A program made the translations under genes and the position numbers. Below, in pieces: positions 40,294 through 50,253 of a stretch of 64,000 nt of DNA (position 1 is its first letter; every line of letters begins with the position of its first letter). The notes under the pieces are model-generated. The model saw only the letters and a list, made by a program, of their open reading frames with translations, made no database searches and was not told the origin of the DNA. The DNA is from Symsagittifera roscoffensis (taxonomy: Eukaryota; Xenacoelomorpha; Acoela; Convolutidae), in the NCBI RefSeq assembly GCF_963678635.1, contig NC_087063.1:84427574-84491573 (forward strand), given 5' to 3'.

Positions 40294-43200
40294 AAGAAGA
40301 AGAAGAAGAAGAAGAAGAAGAAGAAGAAGGCATATTCGTTACCTCCATGCTAAGTTAGATGGAAACGCACAGAAATTATATTTCATTCTGAACCAAGATA
40401 CCCGTAAAAAAAATCTATATTCCAGATTGATAACGGTTGCTAATCGCAAGCGTAATAAAGAACCTTTTCTCAATCAAACTGCAAAATATTTATTACACTG
40501 TTTTTAACTTACTCTGTTTTCGTCTAACAATTTCAGTTTGATGTCTACATCTTTGTGTAGTGTCTCGAAACGAGACTTGTGCTGTTCTAGGTTCCCGTCG
40601 GACTCCGAGGAACTCATCGTGCCATGTGTTGTTGTTGTTGGACTTGTGCCATTGGGAGCTGTGCTGTGCGTTGTTGCCTCGGACCCGAGTGAGGACTCTG
40701 TCTCGTTACGATATGCATCGAATTGGACTCGTGCATACTGGTACTGCTTCACAGTCATGACTGTGTCCTGGGTAGTTTTGTTCACAAGCGTATCCATGGC
40801 ATCAATGAAAAAGCGAATTGCACTTAATAGTGCGTCTCCATTCTTAACAAGAGACTTCTGTGTGTTGGCATTACTTGTGAAAGCATCGTGCAAATCTGGT
40901 TGCTTAAAAGACAGTTCCGAGAAAAGCTCGGCTAATGATTTTTGTGTCTGGATTACATTGAACATGTGTGCATTAAACGATTTAGCCAAAGTGAGAATTC
41001 TATTGTACTTTGCTTGCGTGTCCAGGAGGATTTCGATTTTCTTTTCCAATTCTGGATCAACTGTTTTTGTTGTTCTTCCCAATTTCTCGTTAATTACCTA
41101 AAAACTTCCCCAATTTCAGCTAAACATCATATAATAAAAGGCACTATGAATGTCCTGATTTTGAATGTCACCTGTTTGCTGCATTTGTATGTGTTCACAC
41201 TCCACACTTTCAAATTCGCAATCTTCTGTTGCATCTCTACTGATCGCACTGCTTTGTTTTTAGAGTGTCCAGAGTCGGCGTCTTCTGGGTGAGCTATTGC
41301 CGGGTCAACAGGAAGCGGCTTCACTTCTGCAATCAACATGCAACTCATCAGAATGTGTGAAAGAATGAAATGACATCACAGAGACATTTTAAATGAACCA
41401 AATCGAGTGTTCAATGCATGAGGCTGAGTTCATCGCAACTGACAGAAATGGAAAATCAATTGCTCAACATTTTTCCACTGAATTTCTGAATATTTTCACA
41501 CAAGGGCAAACGGAGCTTTGCATCACTTGCGATACAACGAAAGCGTAGTATTGCAAGCTAAAGGATAGAAAATCAAACGGAAAAACAAAACGAATAAATA
41601 TAGTTGAGAAAAGTTGGAAATTTTTGAAACAAAAAGACACAATCAATTTCAGAGAACAGCAGAAACACACAACCACCAGCATAATATAAGCTTTTAGCAT
41701 AACTCCGACAAAACGTTTAGCAAATTAAGCCGACAAAACGTCAATATACACCCATTGAGATGAGCCAGCAAAAGCTGGGCGGCAACTAAGGCAAACAATT
41801 CTGGTTAACCACCTGTTGACCGGAAAACAAACTTTTGAGCGGAAAAGAAAAAAAATTCAAAAATTTGTCTCAGGCCATACCCGTAGTGATTTAAACTGAA
41901 ATAAGGTATTATTTCTTACATTGGGAAGAACGTACATTCCATTCTGTGATCTCAAAATTAGATATGGCAGGATACTTTTCAAGAAGAGGAAAAATTAACC
42001 ACAACACGATAAAAATTTCGTAAAAAGACTTTTCCTAAACCATACCTCTTTTTCTATCAAAAATAGGATGTAACCGTTTATGCATAGTCTCTGCAGCATG
42101 TTGTTTCAATTGAATTATTAACCTCAGAATTGGCGGGCCAATGATTGAGAAAAAATAAGTTTCCGAAAATAAAACAAACGATCAAAATCTCAAAAATTAG
42201 ATTTTTCCTAGTTCATTATTGTTTTTCTACTAAAAAACGGCGTAGCTGCTTCTACAGGGAATTTTCTCACAGGCTGAACCTATAATCGCCGAGCCAATTA
42301 TACAGGGAAGATTCGAATTTCAAGTTTTGTCAATTGAACTCTAAAACTGAGATTTCCCAAATGGCAAAAACGATGTAAATTTAGAAAACGGCTTCCAGAT
42401 AGCCATAATTTTTTTCTACTAAAACTGGGGCGTAGCCGCCTGCAATTGGAGGATTACAGCAACTAATTTTTGCTATTTTATTCAAAATAAAGGCGTATTG
42501 GCTCATGCAGAAGAGATCCCAGCTACCTGTTCTTTTCATTGAAACCCTAGTCTTAGATTTGGCGTAGTAGTCTCGGAGAAAATATCCAAGAAATTGAATC
42601 AAACATTAACCCCACTGGAATAAATTTTCAATGGCGTTGAAAATGGGGTAAAAAAACGGGATAGGAAAATATGTAAACAAGGTATAGTAGCCGATCTTTT
42701 CTTGAAAATCGGTAAGCAGTCGTCGAGAAAAAAACAAGGATAGCCAGTTACTATGCAAACAGCACAGAGTGTTCCGACCATTTTTTGACTCTAAAAAAAA
42801 CCAAAAAAAAATTTCTCTAGAACTTAGGCACAATCGACTGGCATAATAAAATAGGCAAATTGGGAAAGCTTTTGTAGAGAAATGAATAGAGAACTGAACA
42901 AAAACATTTTCAAATTTTTTCGAATTTTGAAAGAATAACTTATCATCGAGTACTTCCAATTTTGAATAGTTACAGGTTGTTTTCGTGTGTAATGAGTGAC
43001 TAAAGAAACTGCTGAGCAAACAATTTTTCAAAGATTCGAAGCTGAGGTTCGCAACACTTGCAATGCAACAAGTGAAAGATTAAAACCGCAAGAGACTCAA
43101 GAACTATCAAAAAGGACTTCGAACGTTGTTACCCTTGGAGAAAAATAGAAAACAAAAATAACAAAAATAAAAATCAAAAGTTCCTTTTTATGTTTATATT

Positions 43201-45112
43201 AATTAATTGGGGTTGAAATTGAGCATTTTAAAAATCAAATTAGAGGCCAAAGTGTTATCGGTCTCAAAATCATATCAGACATTTGCATGAAAAAATATTA
43301 AATCAATAAGCCGACATAAGTCCAGCCGACAGCTTGTCAGCTAAAAATCAACATAAGTTGTTCGGCAAAATCTTTTTCACAAAGATACATGGACTGCCCA
43401 AATAGTATCCAGGAAAGCAATAGATCTACTGAATACAAGAAATTATACACAATTCAGAAACTAGACCGAGCGCTATGCCATCAACTTTAACCGATTTCAA
43501 ATTGAAATGCTCAATCCTAGAATTAAAACTAATTCCACGCACTTTTAATTAATTTAAAAAATCAGAAACCAAGCATCAGAAAAAAATGAGATTTTTTTGC
43601 ATTTTTTAACCATAAAATTTTTGAGTGTAAAAAATTATGAGAACATACATTTAATTTACCCTGCTGACCATTATGAAAAAAAGTGTTAAAAAAATCTACA
43701 AAAAATTACCGAAATAAAACACCCGGCAAGTAAGCCGACAAAAATTGGTACAAAATAAAAAAGCAGGAAAAAAATCAATTTATAACTGAGAATTTTTTGC
43801 ATCTGCAGACACATCTTTAGCTCTAGACCAGTTGTTAAATTACAGCTATTGAACGTACAAGTTCGCTCGAAACCAAAAAATTTTATAATTTTTTTTTCAT
43901 CTTCAATTTTTCTTGTTTTATTACGGATGGCTTAAAGGGGTGATGAAGATTTCTCAAAAACTTAACGTTAGACTACAATCGCTACTATGATCGCTACTGT
44001 AAACAAAAAAAATAATAGAATAAAAACATTAGGAAAGTAAGCAGACAGAACTAAAGACGACCGACCTGTGCCGAAAATCTACCAATTTTGAATCCGAAAA
44101 TTTTATTTACAACTCTTTACGTAAAAGGCACTTATTTCGCCAATACAGTAACCGTGTTATTAATTAGCAATACAGCGGTACACTAACGATGTATGTAGCG
44201 GGTATGAAATATACTGATTACCATTTGACAAGGGTAATCAAAAGGGTAATCAAAATAAATGAACATAGTTTTGAAGAAAAAAAAAACATTTTCCCACACA
44301 ATAGATTGCAAAATAAGCATCGAAAAAAACTAACGAAGCGGTAACAAAATCAAAAAGACTTGAGCAGAAACCCTTCCTGTCGAAACAGCACACTCGCAAA
44401 AAAAACACCGCAGTGAGAAGCCACTTGGTCGATATACAATAAACAGGAACTTATAAACCGGGAAGAAATGAGAAAAGTTTAAAAATCGAATGGGTAGAAG
44501 TACAACCAATGCAAACATCCAATATCGATTCCACCGGATTTTCGAAATGCTATTACACTTAAAAACAATTACAATGAAAATCCTCTACAGCAAAAAAAAA
44601 ACGATCCTTAGAAGTGGCAACTACGCCGACAAAACGTACACAGAGAAATATTAGGCCGACAATTTTATTTGAAACAGAAAATTTACCGTTTAAGAGGCCC
44701 TGGTCATGTTCCAACCCAGGACCTTTGCCGTCACAGGCGTATTCGTTACCTCGAGTCTAAGTGTGCAGGAGATACTAAGAAGTTTTGAATTCATTATGAA
44801 GCAAGGTACTACCAGTAGTCCAGATGACTGCTGTGAAAAAAGTTATTTACGGGGAAAAACTAGTACCCGATTGCATTATCTGGTTTATCGCAAGGGTAAA
44901 GCAACATTGCGTTAATTATAATAAGTAAATTATACATTTATACCCCTCAAAAATCTTAGGTGGTGGGGCTAAAAATTCAAAACTCATTCATTACCTCTGA
45001 GTGGAGGCCGATGCAAATTTGGGGCAGTCGTAGGCGGATAATATCCAGTAGATTCCTCCATAACTTCCAGTTGCCCATCGTTCATTTCGAAAAATAAATC
45101 TGAACTTGCAAT
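37375..45112 (-). CDS. ARFIP: Arfaptin (BAR-domain ARF/ARL1-binding protein)
   Basis: Four exons join with matching phases: 45112-44995, 41326-41172 (phase 1 junction), 41097-40513 and 37524-37375 (both phase 0). From the first ATG, MNDGQLEV, about 326 residues are encoded, near the 340-370 of human arfaptins. Exon 2 ends with KVWSVNTYKCSKQ and exon 3 opens VINEKLGRTTKTVDPELE, the conserved entry to the arfaptin homology (BAR) domain. Exon 3 holds most of the three-helix domain (AKSFNAHMFNVIQTQKSL, TLVNKTTQDTVMTVKQYQYAR), and exon 4 holds its last helix (VKVMTRQLTLFETALAAF). A Ser/Thr-rich loop (GTSPTTTTHGTMSS) replaces the usual loop before the last helices. Arfaptins form curved dimers that bind ARL1/ARF and PI4P at the trans-Golgi and also Rac1. 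The small intron is 74 bp; the others are about 3.0 and 3.7 kb. An upstream exon cannot be excluded. Confidence 0.88.
37712..38381. mobile_element. Foldback element in arfaptin intron 3
   Basis: Arms 37712-38005 and 38111-38381 are diverged inverted repeats of each other (for example ATTAAATCTCCAAAA near 37,990 against TTTTGGAGATTTAA near 38,112, and AAAAGTTGCTTAG near 37,795 against CTAAGCAACTTTT near 38,277), with about 105 bp between them. A third, partial arm copy lies at about 37566-37612. There is no coding capacity. The transcript of this intron could fold into a long imperfect duplex. Confidence 0.65.
38440..39570. repeat. Diverged ~145-bp satellite array
   Basis: Units share GCATAGCCGCCTATGCAG-like, TTTCGATTGAACTCAAA-like and CTCAGATTTGGGAGGGCAGTT-like words. 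Matching words recur at about 38917, 39058, 39205, 39350 and 39498, giving steps of 141-148 bp. The units are strongly diverged. The array lies in the last arfaptin intron. Confidence 0.55.
40031..40328 (+). mobile_element. 5'-truncated LINE insertion with (AAG)n tail
   Basis: The insert is flanked by a direct repeat GGCATATTC (40022-40030 and 40329-40337), a likely target-site duplication. Its first part encodes GMKTSWRRQVSKEMEPLL and KKKWEETWMEMCQ before a stop at 40199. This resembles the G-R-P-x-T-T-W-R-R C-terminus of many non-LTR retrotransposon polyproteins. A short 3'UTR then leads to the AAG tail. The uninterrupted SINE-like copy elsewhere shows the empty-site arrangement. Confidence 0.55.
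40264..40329. repeat. (AAG)22 microsatellite
   Basis: Twenty-two perfect AAG units forming the tail of the inserted LINE fragment, inside the last arfaptin intron. The long poly-Arg frame it produces on the plus strand is not a gene. Confidence 0.9.
41940..42590. repeat. Second block of the diverged satellite
   Basis: Words of the 38.4-39.6 kb array recur here (GGCGTAGCCGCCTGCA, GGCGTAGCTGCTTC, CAATTGAACTCTAAAACTGAGATTT, TTAGATTTGGCGTAG) with irregular spacing. This block lies in the first large arfaptin intron, so the two blocks flank the main BAR-domain exon. Confidence 0.45.
42735..42785. repeat. End of a GTTCCGACCA element
   Basis: CAAGGATAGCCAGTTACTATG...GTGTTCCGACCA matches the left ends at 27.65 and 30.8 kb. 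No matching right end was recognised nearby, so this is a truncated copy. Confidence 0.4.
43300..44180. repeat. Cluster of GCCGACA-type repeat fragments
   Basis: Several starts such as AATAAGCCGACA (about 43310), CAAGTAAGCCGACA (about 43733) and GTAAGCAGACAGAACT (about 44038), followed by partial matches to the paired repeat near 13.4-13.9 kb (TTTTTTGCATCTGC). They lie in the first arfaptin intron. No exon is seen here. Confidence 0.4.
44618..44945. repeat. tRNA-derived SINE-like repeat, uninterrupted copy
   Basis: It runs from GGCAACTACGCCGACAAAAC through GGCCGACAATTTTATTTGAAA, a tRNA-like block (CCCAGGACCTTTGCC, GGCGTATTCGTTACCTC) and AAAACTAGTACCCGATTGCA to a TTTATCGCAAGGGTAA end. It shares all blocks with the copies at 0.5 kb and 39.9-40.5 kb. 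The B-box equivalent is degenerate here. Confidence 0.5.
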
Positions 45113-45752
45113 CTGAAAAGAGTAACACGACATTAGCAAGATAACCAATATTAATAAGAGGAGACCTACGGCCTGCTGCATCAGGAAACACTTGGTCCTT
45201 ATTCTGAAAACCGAAGTTACTTTACTAGTCCTTTATCATATCACCCAGTGAAACAATTATTGGAATTTCATACATTAGGTAAAAATTAAAGTATAACGTG
45301 AATAAACGTAGTCAGAAGGTTGCGAAACAAGCCAATCAGAATGGTCCTTATCATGTGTCATTCGACCAGAATGCCGTCGAAATTTGTGCGACGAGACGTA
45401 TCTTATTTAAAATAAAGTTGACTGCACGATAGGTCGATTTTGCGGATTAACGGTGTTATTCAAGAAAAAAGCCGAATTGGGAAGGGTCAATTTGGGCCGA
45501 AGTAGTTATTTTAAAAATTTCCATTTGAGCGTGCATGATACGTAACAATTTTATTTTTCACGACAACTGAAAAGCCGCAAAAATCAGAACAACGATTTTT
45601 GCTACTAGAAACGATACGACGGAGACAGTAAACGACTGAAACGAGAATTATTGACATTAGAGTAAGAAGCCATCCGCACTTTAACGATTGAACAGTTACA
45701 ATAGTTACCGGAAAAATTTAACGCATTTTCAATTTATCGACTCAAAATCATA
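45113..45752. other. Upstream region of arfaptin
   Basis: Non-coding DNA between the arfaptin exon with the first plausible ATG and the decayed element to the right. A TTACTCTTTTCAG acceptor precedes that exon, so a 5' untranslated exon and the promoter probably lie here or further right. No promoter element can be singled out. Confidence 0.4.
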
Positions 45753-48700
45753 ATGTACATCCTGGACGCTTTAATGGACTTGGTCGAGGCCTACTTTGGG
45801 CCTGTCATAGACAATTTTTATCGAGTGCTAATGGAAAGAGACTATACTCAAGATGACCCAGAGGGAAGGATGTTGACAGCTGCATTGACGAACATCTTGC
45901 GGCTTGAAAACCGTGGAGACCGCTCCACGGAAGTCTTGTTGATGACCGTTTGGGGCGACCATGGAGTGATAAATCGTTCAAGCCTGTCTGTCAAGAGGTG
46001 GAGAAATCGAACACTGTCGGGAAGTTACTTAGACATCACTTTCAAGTAATTGCCAGGGGAACTCCTGACGCCTCGCGAAATAGGCCAAACGACAGAAATG
46101 CAAATCAGGACAGGATCTGGAAGAGATACATTGAGTGACCCGGTAGTCGAAAGGACAATGAGACAGCTGGTTGAAGTCGCTGGTCTAATCGTGGCCACAA
46201 GGATTACGGCACGTTCCGGAGTGACTGCACCCTAGGGAAAATTTGACGATGCAAGCTTAATGGAAATTTCTGCGATTGTAACGAAAACATCGGAAGCCAG
46301 GACTAATTCATCCACTGGATCGGGCAGGGCTCTAGCACGCACATAAGGAAAATGCCAGTGAAGAAAAATCGCCATCCAAGATGACAAACAGATCAAGAAC
46401 AGTTTCATGAGATTTACTGATTTGCGAGCCTGCTTTAATGGTTCGATGTGAACCCGGCAGTAAGGATGCAATAGCCCCCTTGGCAGGCACCTCACTTTTG
46501 ATGATGGGCGATAGCCTAGTGAGGCCGTTACAAAACTTGAGGTTTTCATGAATCACCTCAGTGATGGTGTATTGAGGTTCTACGGTAGCCCAATTGAACT
46601 GAATGTTTGAGCTAAAAAATCCGATGATGATTGTAGAAGTTACAATCGTAGTGGGCACCAATAGCCACCAACCTATCAAGGACTCCAGAAGCTGAAGAAC
46701 GCCTGCCTTATTTGTCTGCCTTTTTACTGCGGTCTGGCAGAAATTCCAGCGCTCGGTACTGACCGTTTGCACGATACCCACAAATACGAATACACATCAG
46801 GATCTTCAACGAAAGCAAAATGAAAAATGTATTAGGTGGAAAAACATAGTTTCTAATCTGGCGAGTCGGAATGCTGGACAACTTGTGCTGATGGGCCTGC
46901 AGCATGAATTGAGAGCCCTGGATCAACTGAGATTTACCACTGATGGGATACACTTTGACAGCATAACGGGGCAAGCCTGGATGAACCGTGTCTTCCAGGA
47001 ACGATTTGACGAGCTGGAGGTGGAGCTATGGGACGCAGGGTCGTTTAGCGCTGAAGATACCTTTGTCCCGCCGAATCTGGAAACGCGTCTGGGATCAATC
47101 CCAGCCGTGACCCAGATCGTGCGCAGCTCGTGTGACCAAGAGCAGAGGTCAAGTGTGGTCGAGCGACTGGTTGAGGCTCCAGGGGAGAGGAAAATTCATC
47201 CACGACGGAGGTTGGTTCCAGTAAACCCAAAAGAAACCCTGGAACTTCCAGATCAGAAATGCCAGCTTCCAGAACAGAGCAGCGCCCTGATCGTGTTTCG
47301 TTGGCGTGGTCGAGACCATTACCTGCTCCGTGGCGCATTTTAGGATCTGATGAAACTTAAACTTCTAACAGTAAGTTTTGCCTCAGGTGCATCGCGAATG
47401 CTGGATGGCGCGAAGCTATCCATGAATGGACTATATGCTATCGAAATTCTATTTAATTTCAGTTCGACAACCTCATTGGGATTGGCTGACCTCGAGGGAT
47501 TGCCCTCGAACAACACCATGGGTCCAATCAACGCAAGAACGCTGCAAGACGTGAGAGTGACTCACTACGATCAAGGACAAGACGAGAGACCAGGAAGAGT
47601 TTTGAAGAAAAGGGCGCCTATTGGACAAAATGTGAAAGTGTCTAATCAAGTAAGAGCAACTCCTGCTGATGTAAGAAACTGTTGGCATGTAGTTGGTAGA
47701 GCAGGAGGATGATATGGAACGTTATGGCGATTTGAAATTTAAAATCGATGAATCCTTCTTTGTTGCTTACTAAGATAAACTTGATAAACTTGATAAAGAA
47801 GGCAAAGATAAACTTGAAAACGACTTCAGACTTTAAAAAAATCTCGAAATCGTTATTCTGACCAGATGTGATTATGCTTGCAGGAGTTTATCTGGATTGC
47901 ATGCAACCAATAACATTGGCCATTGGAATTCAGCGACATACGGAATTGAACACGATAAGGATTTTCGTCGCTGGCCTCAACGGTCAGTTTCACAATAGAC
48001 GTCTACTGAGCAGACTCAGAGAGCCGACTACGGCTAAAGCTGCTATGTGGCCAGCTGTTAAGGACATCCTGGAATACATGGTTGAGATAATGGAAAAAAG
48101 AGAAGGAGCGAAAACGAGGCAAAATGCCAGAACAAAGAGACAAAGCTCACTCAGAGGCCGTAGTCCTGAGAACGAAACCGAAGTGGCTGCACTTGACTCC
48201 TGGAGTTGCTGCATTAGGCATGGAAGCTTTCCAACGAGATCCCCCAATGAATGCCAAAATCCACAAGTACATCCTGAAAGAATTGAATCTGTCAGAGGAG
48301 GAAAGCGAGAAATCTACAGATTTCGTGGATAGGATGATCAGAATCACGCTGGAAATGTTCTGGACGAAAGATGGAACAAGGAAAAAAAGACTATGTGAGA
48401 ACGCTTAGCATGTTGGAAGGAGTAGGAGCAGGATAGACTGCACCTTTCCTGGCAAAACAGTGCCCTCGGTTTTCTCGCTACCTGATACGAAAGTTCCTGA
48501 AAAAAGCGAGTTGTCGTTTTTGGTGGTCCTGGCATTGTTTGTGATATTCGGAGCAGAAAATTTCTAAAAAGTACCCATCGTGCTGTTAACAAAGTGAATA
48601 CAGAATCTCCGACTGGATCGTCTACTCACACTGATTGCCACGACATACGGCAGACTGGGAGAGTTTATAATCCTGACATGATACCCAGAGCAGATGCAAT

Positions 48701-49250
48701 AAAGATGTAGAGAATTTCCAACTGCAAAGAGCCACAGCCTGCTGGACGAGATCTCAGACACACGTTGATAGAGTTTCTGTTGCAGAAGCATGGAATTTGT
48801 GAGGTGGAAACAGAACGTATTGAATTATATCCGAAATTGTGGAGCCTCAGACCCTATGACAAGACAAATGGGGAGATAACAAGAATCCTCAGACTGTTAG
48901 CGACGTATCAGAAAGGGAGGCAGGAGACGGAGAATTGTGATGATTTCAAGAGATTGCCTGGAGAACTACCTGAATATCCTCTGTTTCGAAGATCGTTGCT
49001 CCGTAGTGTATGCGCCCAGGTTGAGAGCGTTTGAAACCTGTGAGAGATGGATGACGGGATTCTCCGATTCGATGATTCTTTATTTTGTGGGCAGATATGC
49101 GGCCGAATTGCAATATAAACAAATTGCGAACTTGGAAGAATCGACTGGGAGGATTATGGGCAATTTTACAACTCTCAGGCCCGGAAGAACTGACCAAGAA
49201 TCGGACAAATTAAATTTTGTGCGCCAAGCATTATGAGGGGAAAAGTTGAT
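45753..49250 (+). mobile_element. Decayed element of unknown type with SGNH-like domain
   Basis: This block has a visibly more balanced base composition than the AT-rich DNA on both sides, and carries a series of plus-strand frame fragments. In order: MYILDALMDLVEAYFGPVID (45753-46049), an SGNH-hydrolase-like frame (46336-47343), an unidentified piece ending GRVLKKRAP (47350-47712), a basic piece (47868-48408) with KIHKYILKELNLSEEESEK, and pieces at 48765-49236. Frameshifts and stops separate them. No reverse transcriptase, integrase or transposase motif was recognised, so its class is open. It lies beyond the 5' end of arfaptin. Confidence 0.4.
46336..47343 (+). pseudogene. SGNH/GDSL-hydrolase-like frame with five TGA codons
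   Basis: One frame of 336 codons holds, in order, MMGDSLVRPL (block I GDS, 46507-46515), VVVGTNS-like IVVGTNS (46645-46665; block III G-x-N) and TTDGIHFDS (46939-46965; block V D-x-x-H). This is the order expected for SGNH/PC-esterase-type proteins. The later part (ERFDELEVELWDAG, then TFVPPNLETRLGSI and basic HPRRRLVP) is unfamiliar. TGA codons interrupt at 46408, 46549, 46573, 46600 and 46693; no TAA or TAG occurs until the TAG after 47343. The 216 codons after 46695 are fully open and keep several TGG Trp codons. SGNH domains are known in ORF1 of CR1-type LINEs, one possible origin. It is most likely a pseudogene. Confidence 0.5.
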
Positions 49251-50253
49251 ACTCGCGAGAGCAGAGTTCACAGCGTTGGGAAAGTTGTTGACTAGAGATG
49301 CTCCAGCACTCTCTGGCTGTGAAGAAGTCGTAGTGATGCACGACGAGAAGTCGCAGTGATGCACTCTTCGGCTGCCAAGAAGTCGTAGTGATGCACGTAG
49401 AGCAGGAGACCAATCTTTATTGAGTTAAGTTTTTTTTCGTTATTTTTTTCCAATTGATTGTTACAAAATGAAATTTCAAGGCGTACTATTGGTTAAAAAA
49501 GCTTCACTTTGAAGAAAAAAGTTTCTAGGCCTTGGTTCCCTTACTCACACTTCCTGGCGGATAACATCATTATCTATTCAATTTCCATATTCGTTTGTGC
49601 TCTGGTCGATCACGAACCTTCTTGTACCATTTAAATTAGGAAATAGCGCTCGTATAGCTCGAGTTTCCCTCCAAATTCGAATTTTCAGCAATTTTTTAAA
49701 AATTTCACACCGCAAAAACAAAAAAAAATAAAGTACTAGAACATTTTTAACTCTCTGTTCAATTAAATTTTTGTCGTTGAGGTTTTCTTTACATGTTCAA
49801 TTGTCTTAAGAAAAATTGGATGAGCCTCCGGGAATAATAGTACATATTCTTTGGATAACTTCATCAACTAGACCATTGAGCGCATGAATTCGGAGTTTTT
49901 TCATTTATAATGATCCAGCTTTGACAGAATTTCAAAAATCACCTCAGAGACTCAAATTTATCTCATTTGCATCTCAACTCACCGCGTCTTATATATTTCA
50001 ACACATTTCGTTTTCGCTGCATTCCCAGAAGTATCCCTCAAAACTTCACCACGAAGTCGTTGCCCTAGATAGAAAAATTCTGACCATTTGTCATCCGGTC
50101 GGATTGGCAAAGTTAGTAACTAATTTATATTATTGTTTTATTGTTAGCTCACTACTTCGAGCTGGTCAGTTGATCTTGGTTGATGTTACGGAAGCGCAAA
50201 ATAACATAAATAAAGACATTAAAAATCAGTTTTTATATTTATGCTCTCAGTTA
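49251..50253. other. Non-coding spacer before the Gypsy array
   Basis: It contains three 18-bp direct repeats at 49324-49396 and then AT-rich DNA. A 156-codon plus-strand frame (49921-50391) crosses into the Gypsy repeat unit at 50254 and has no recognisable domain, so it was not called as a gene. Confidence 0.4.
49324..49396. repeat. Three 18-bp direct repeats
   Basis: GAAGTCGTAGTGATGCAC occurs at 49324-49341, 49347-49364 (one mismatch) and 49379-49396. Spacers are 5 and 14 bp. The role is unknown. Confidence 0.8.

Larger units (their letters stand above)
39905..40490. repeat. SINE-like repeat interrupted by a LINE tail
   Basis: The left part (GGCCGACAATTTTATTTGAAA... then CAGGTCCTGGTC...CCAGAACCTTTGCCGTC) and the right part (GTTACCTCCATGCTAAG... 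to a GGTTGCTAATCGCAAGCG hairpin) match, in order, the uninterrupted copy at 44.6-44.9 kb. The two parts are separated by an inserted block at 40031-40328. Confidence 0.55.

Noticed and set aside
40199-40507. Plus-strand frame with a long poly-Arg stretch
   Set aside because: It is a translation of the (AAG)22 tail of a LINE insertion.
46232-46974. Minus-strand open frames with a hydrophobic stretch (GWWLLVPTTIVTSTIIIGFF)
   Set aside because: They are antisense to the SGNH-like frame, whose ordered GDS, GTN and DGIH motifs are the better explanation.
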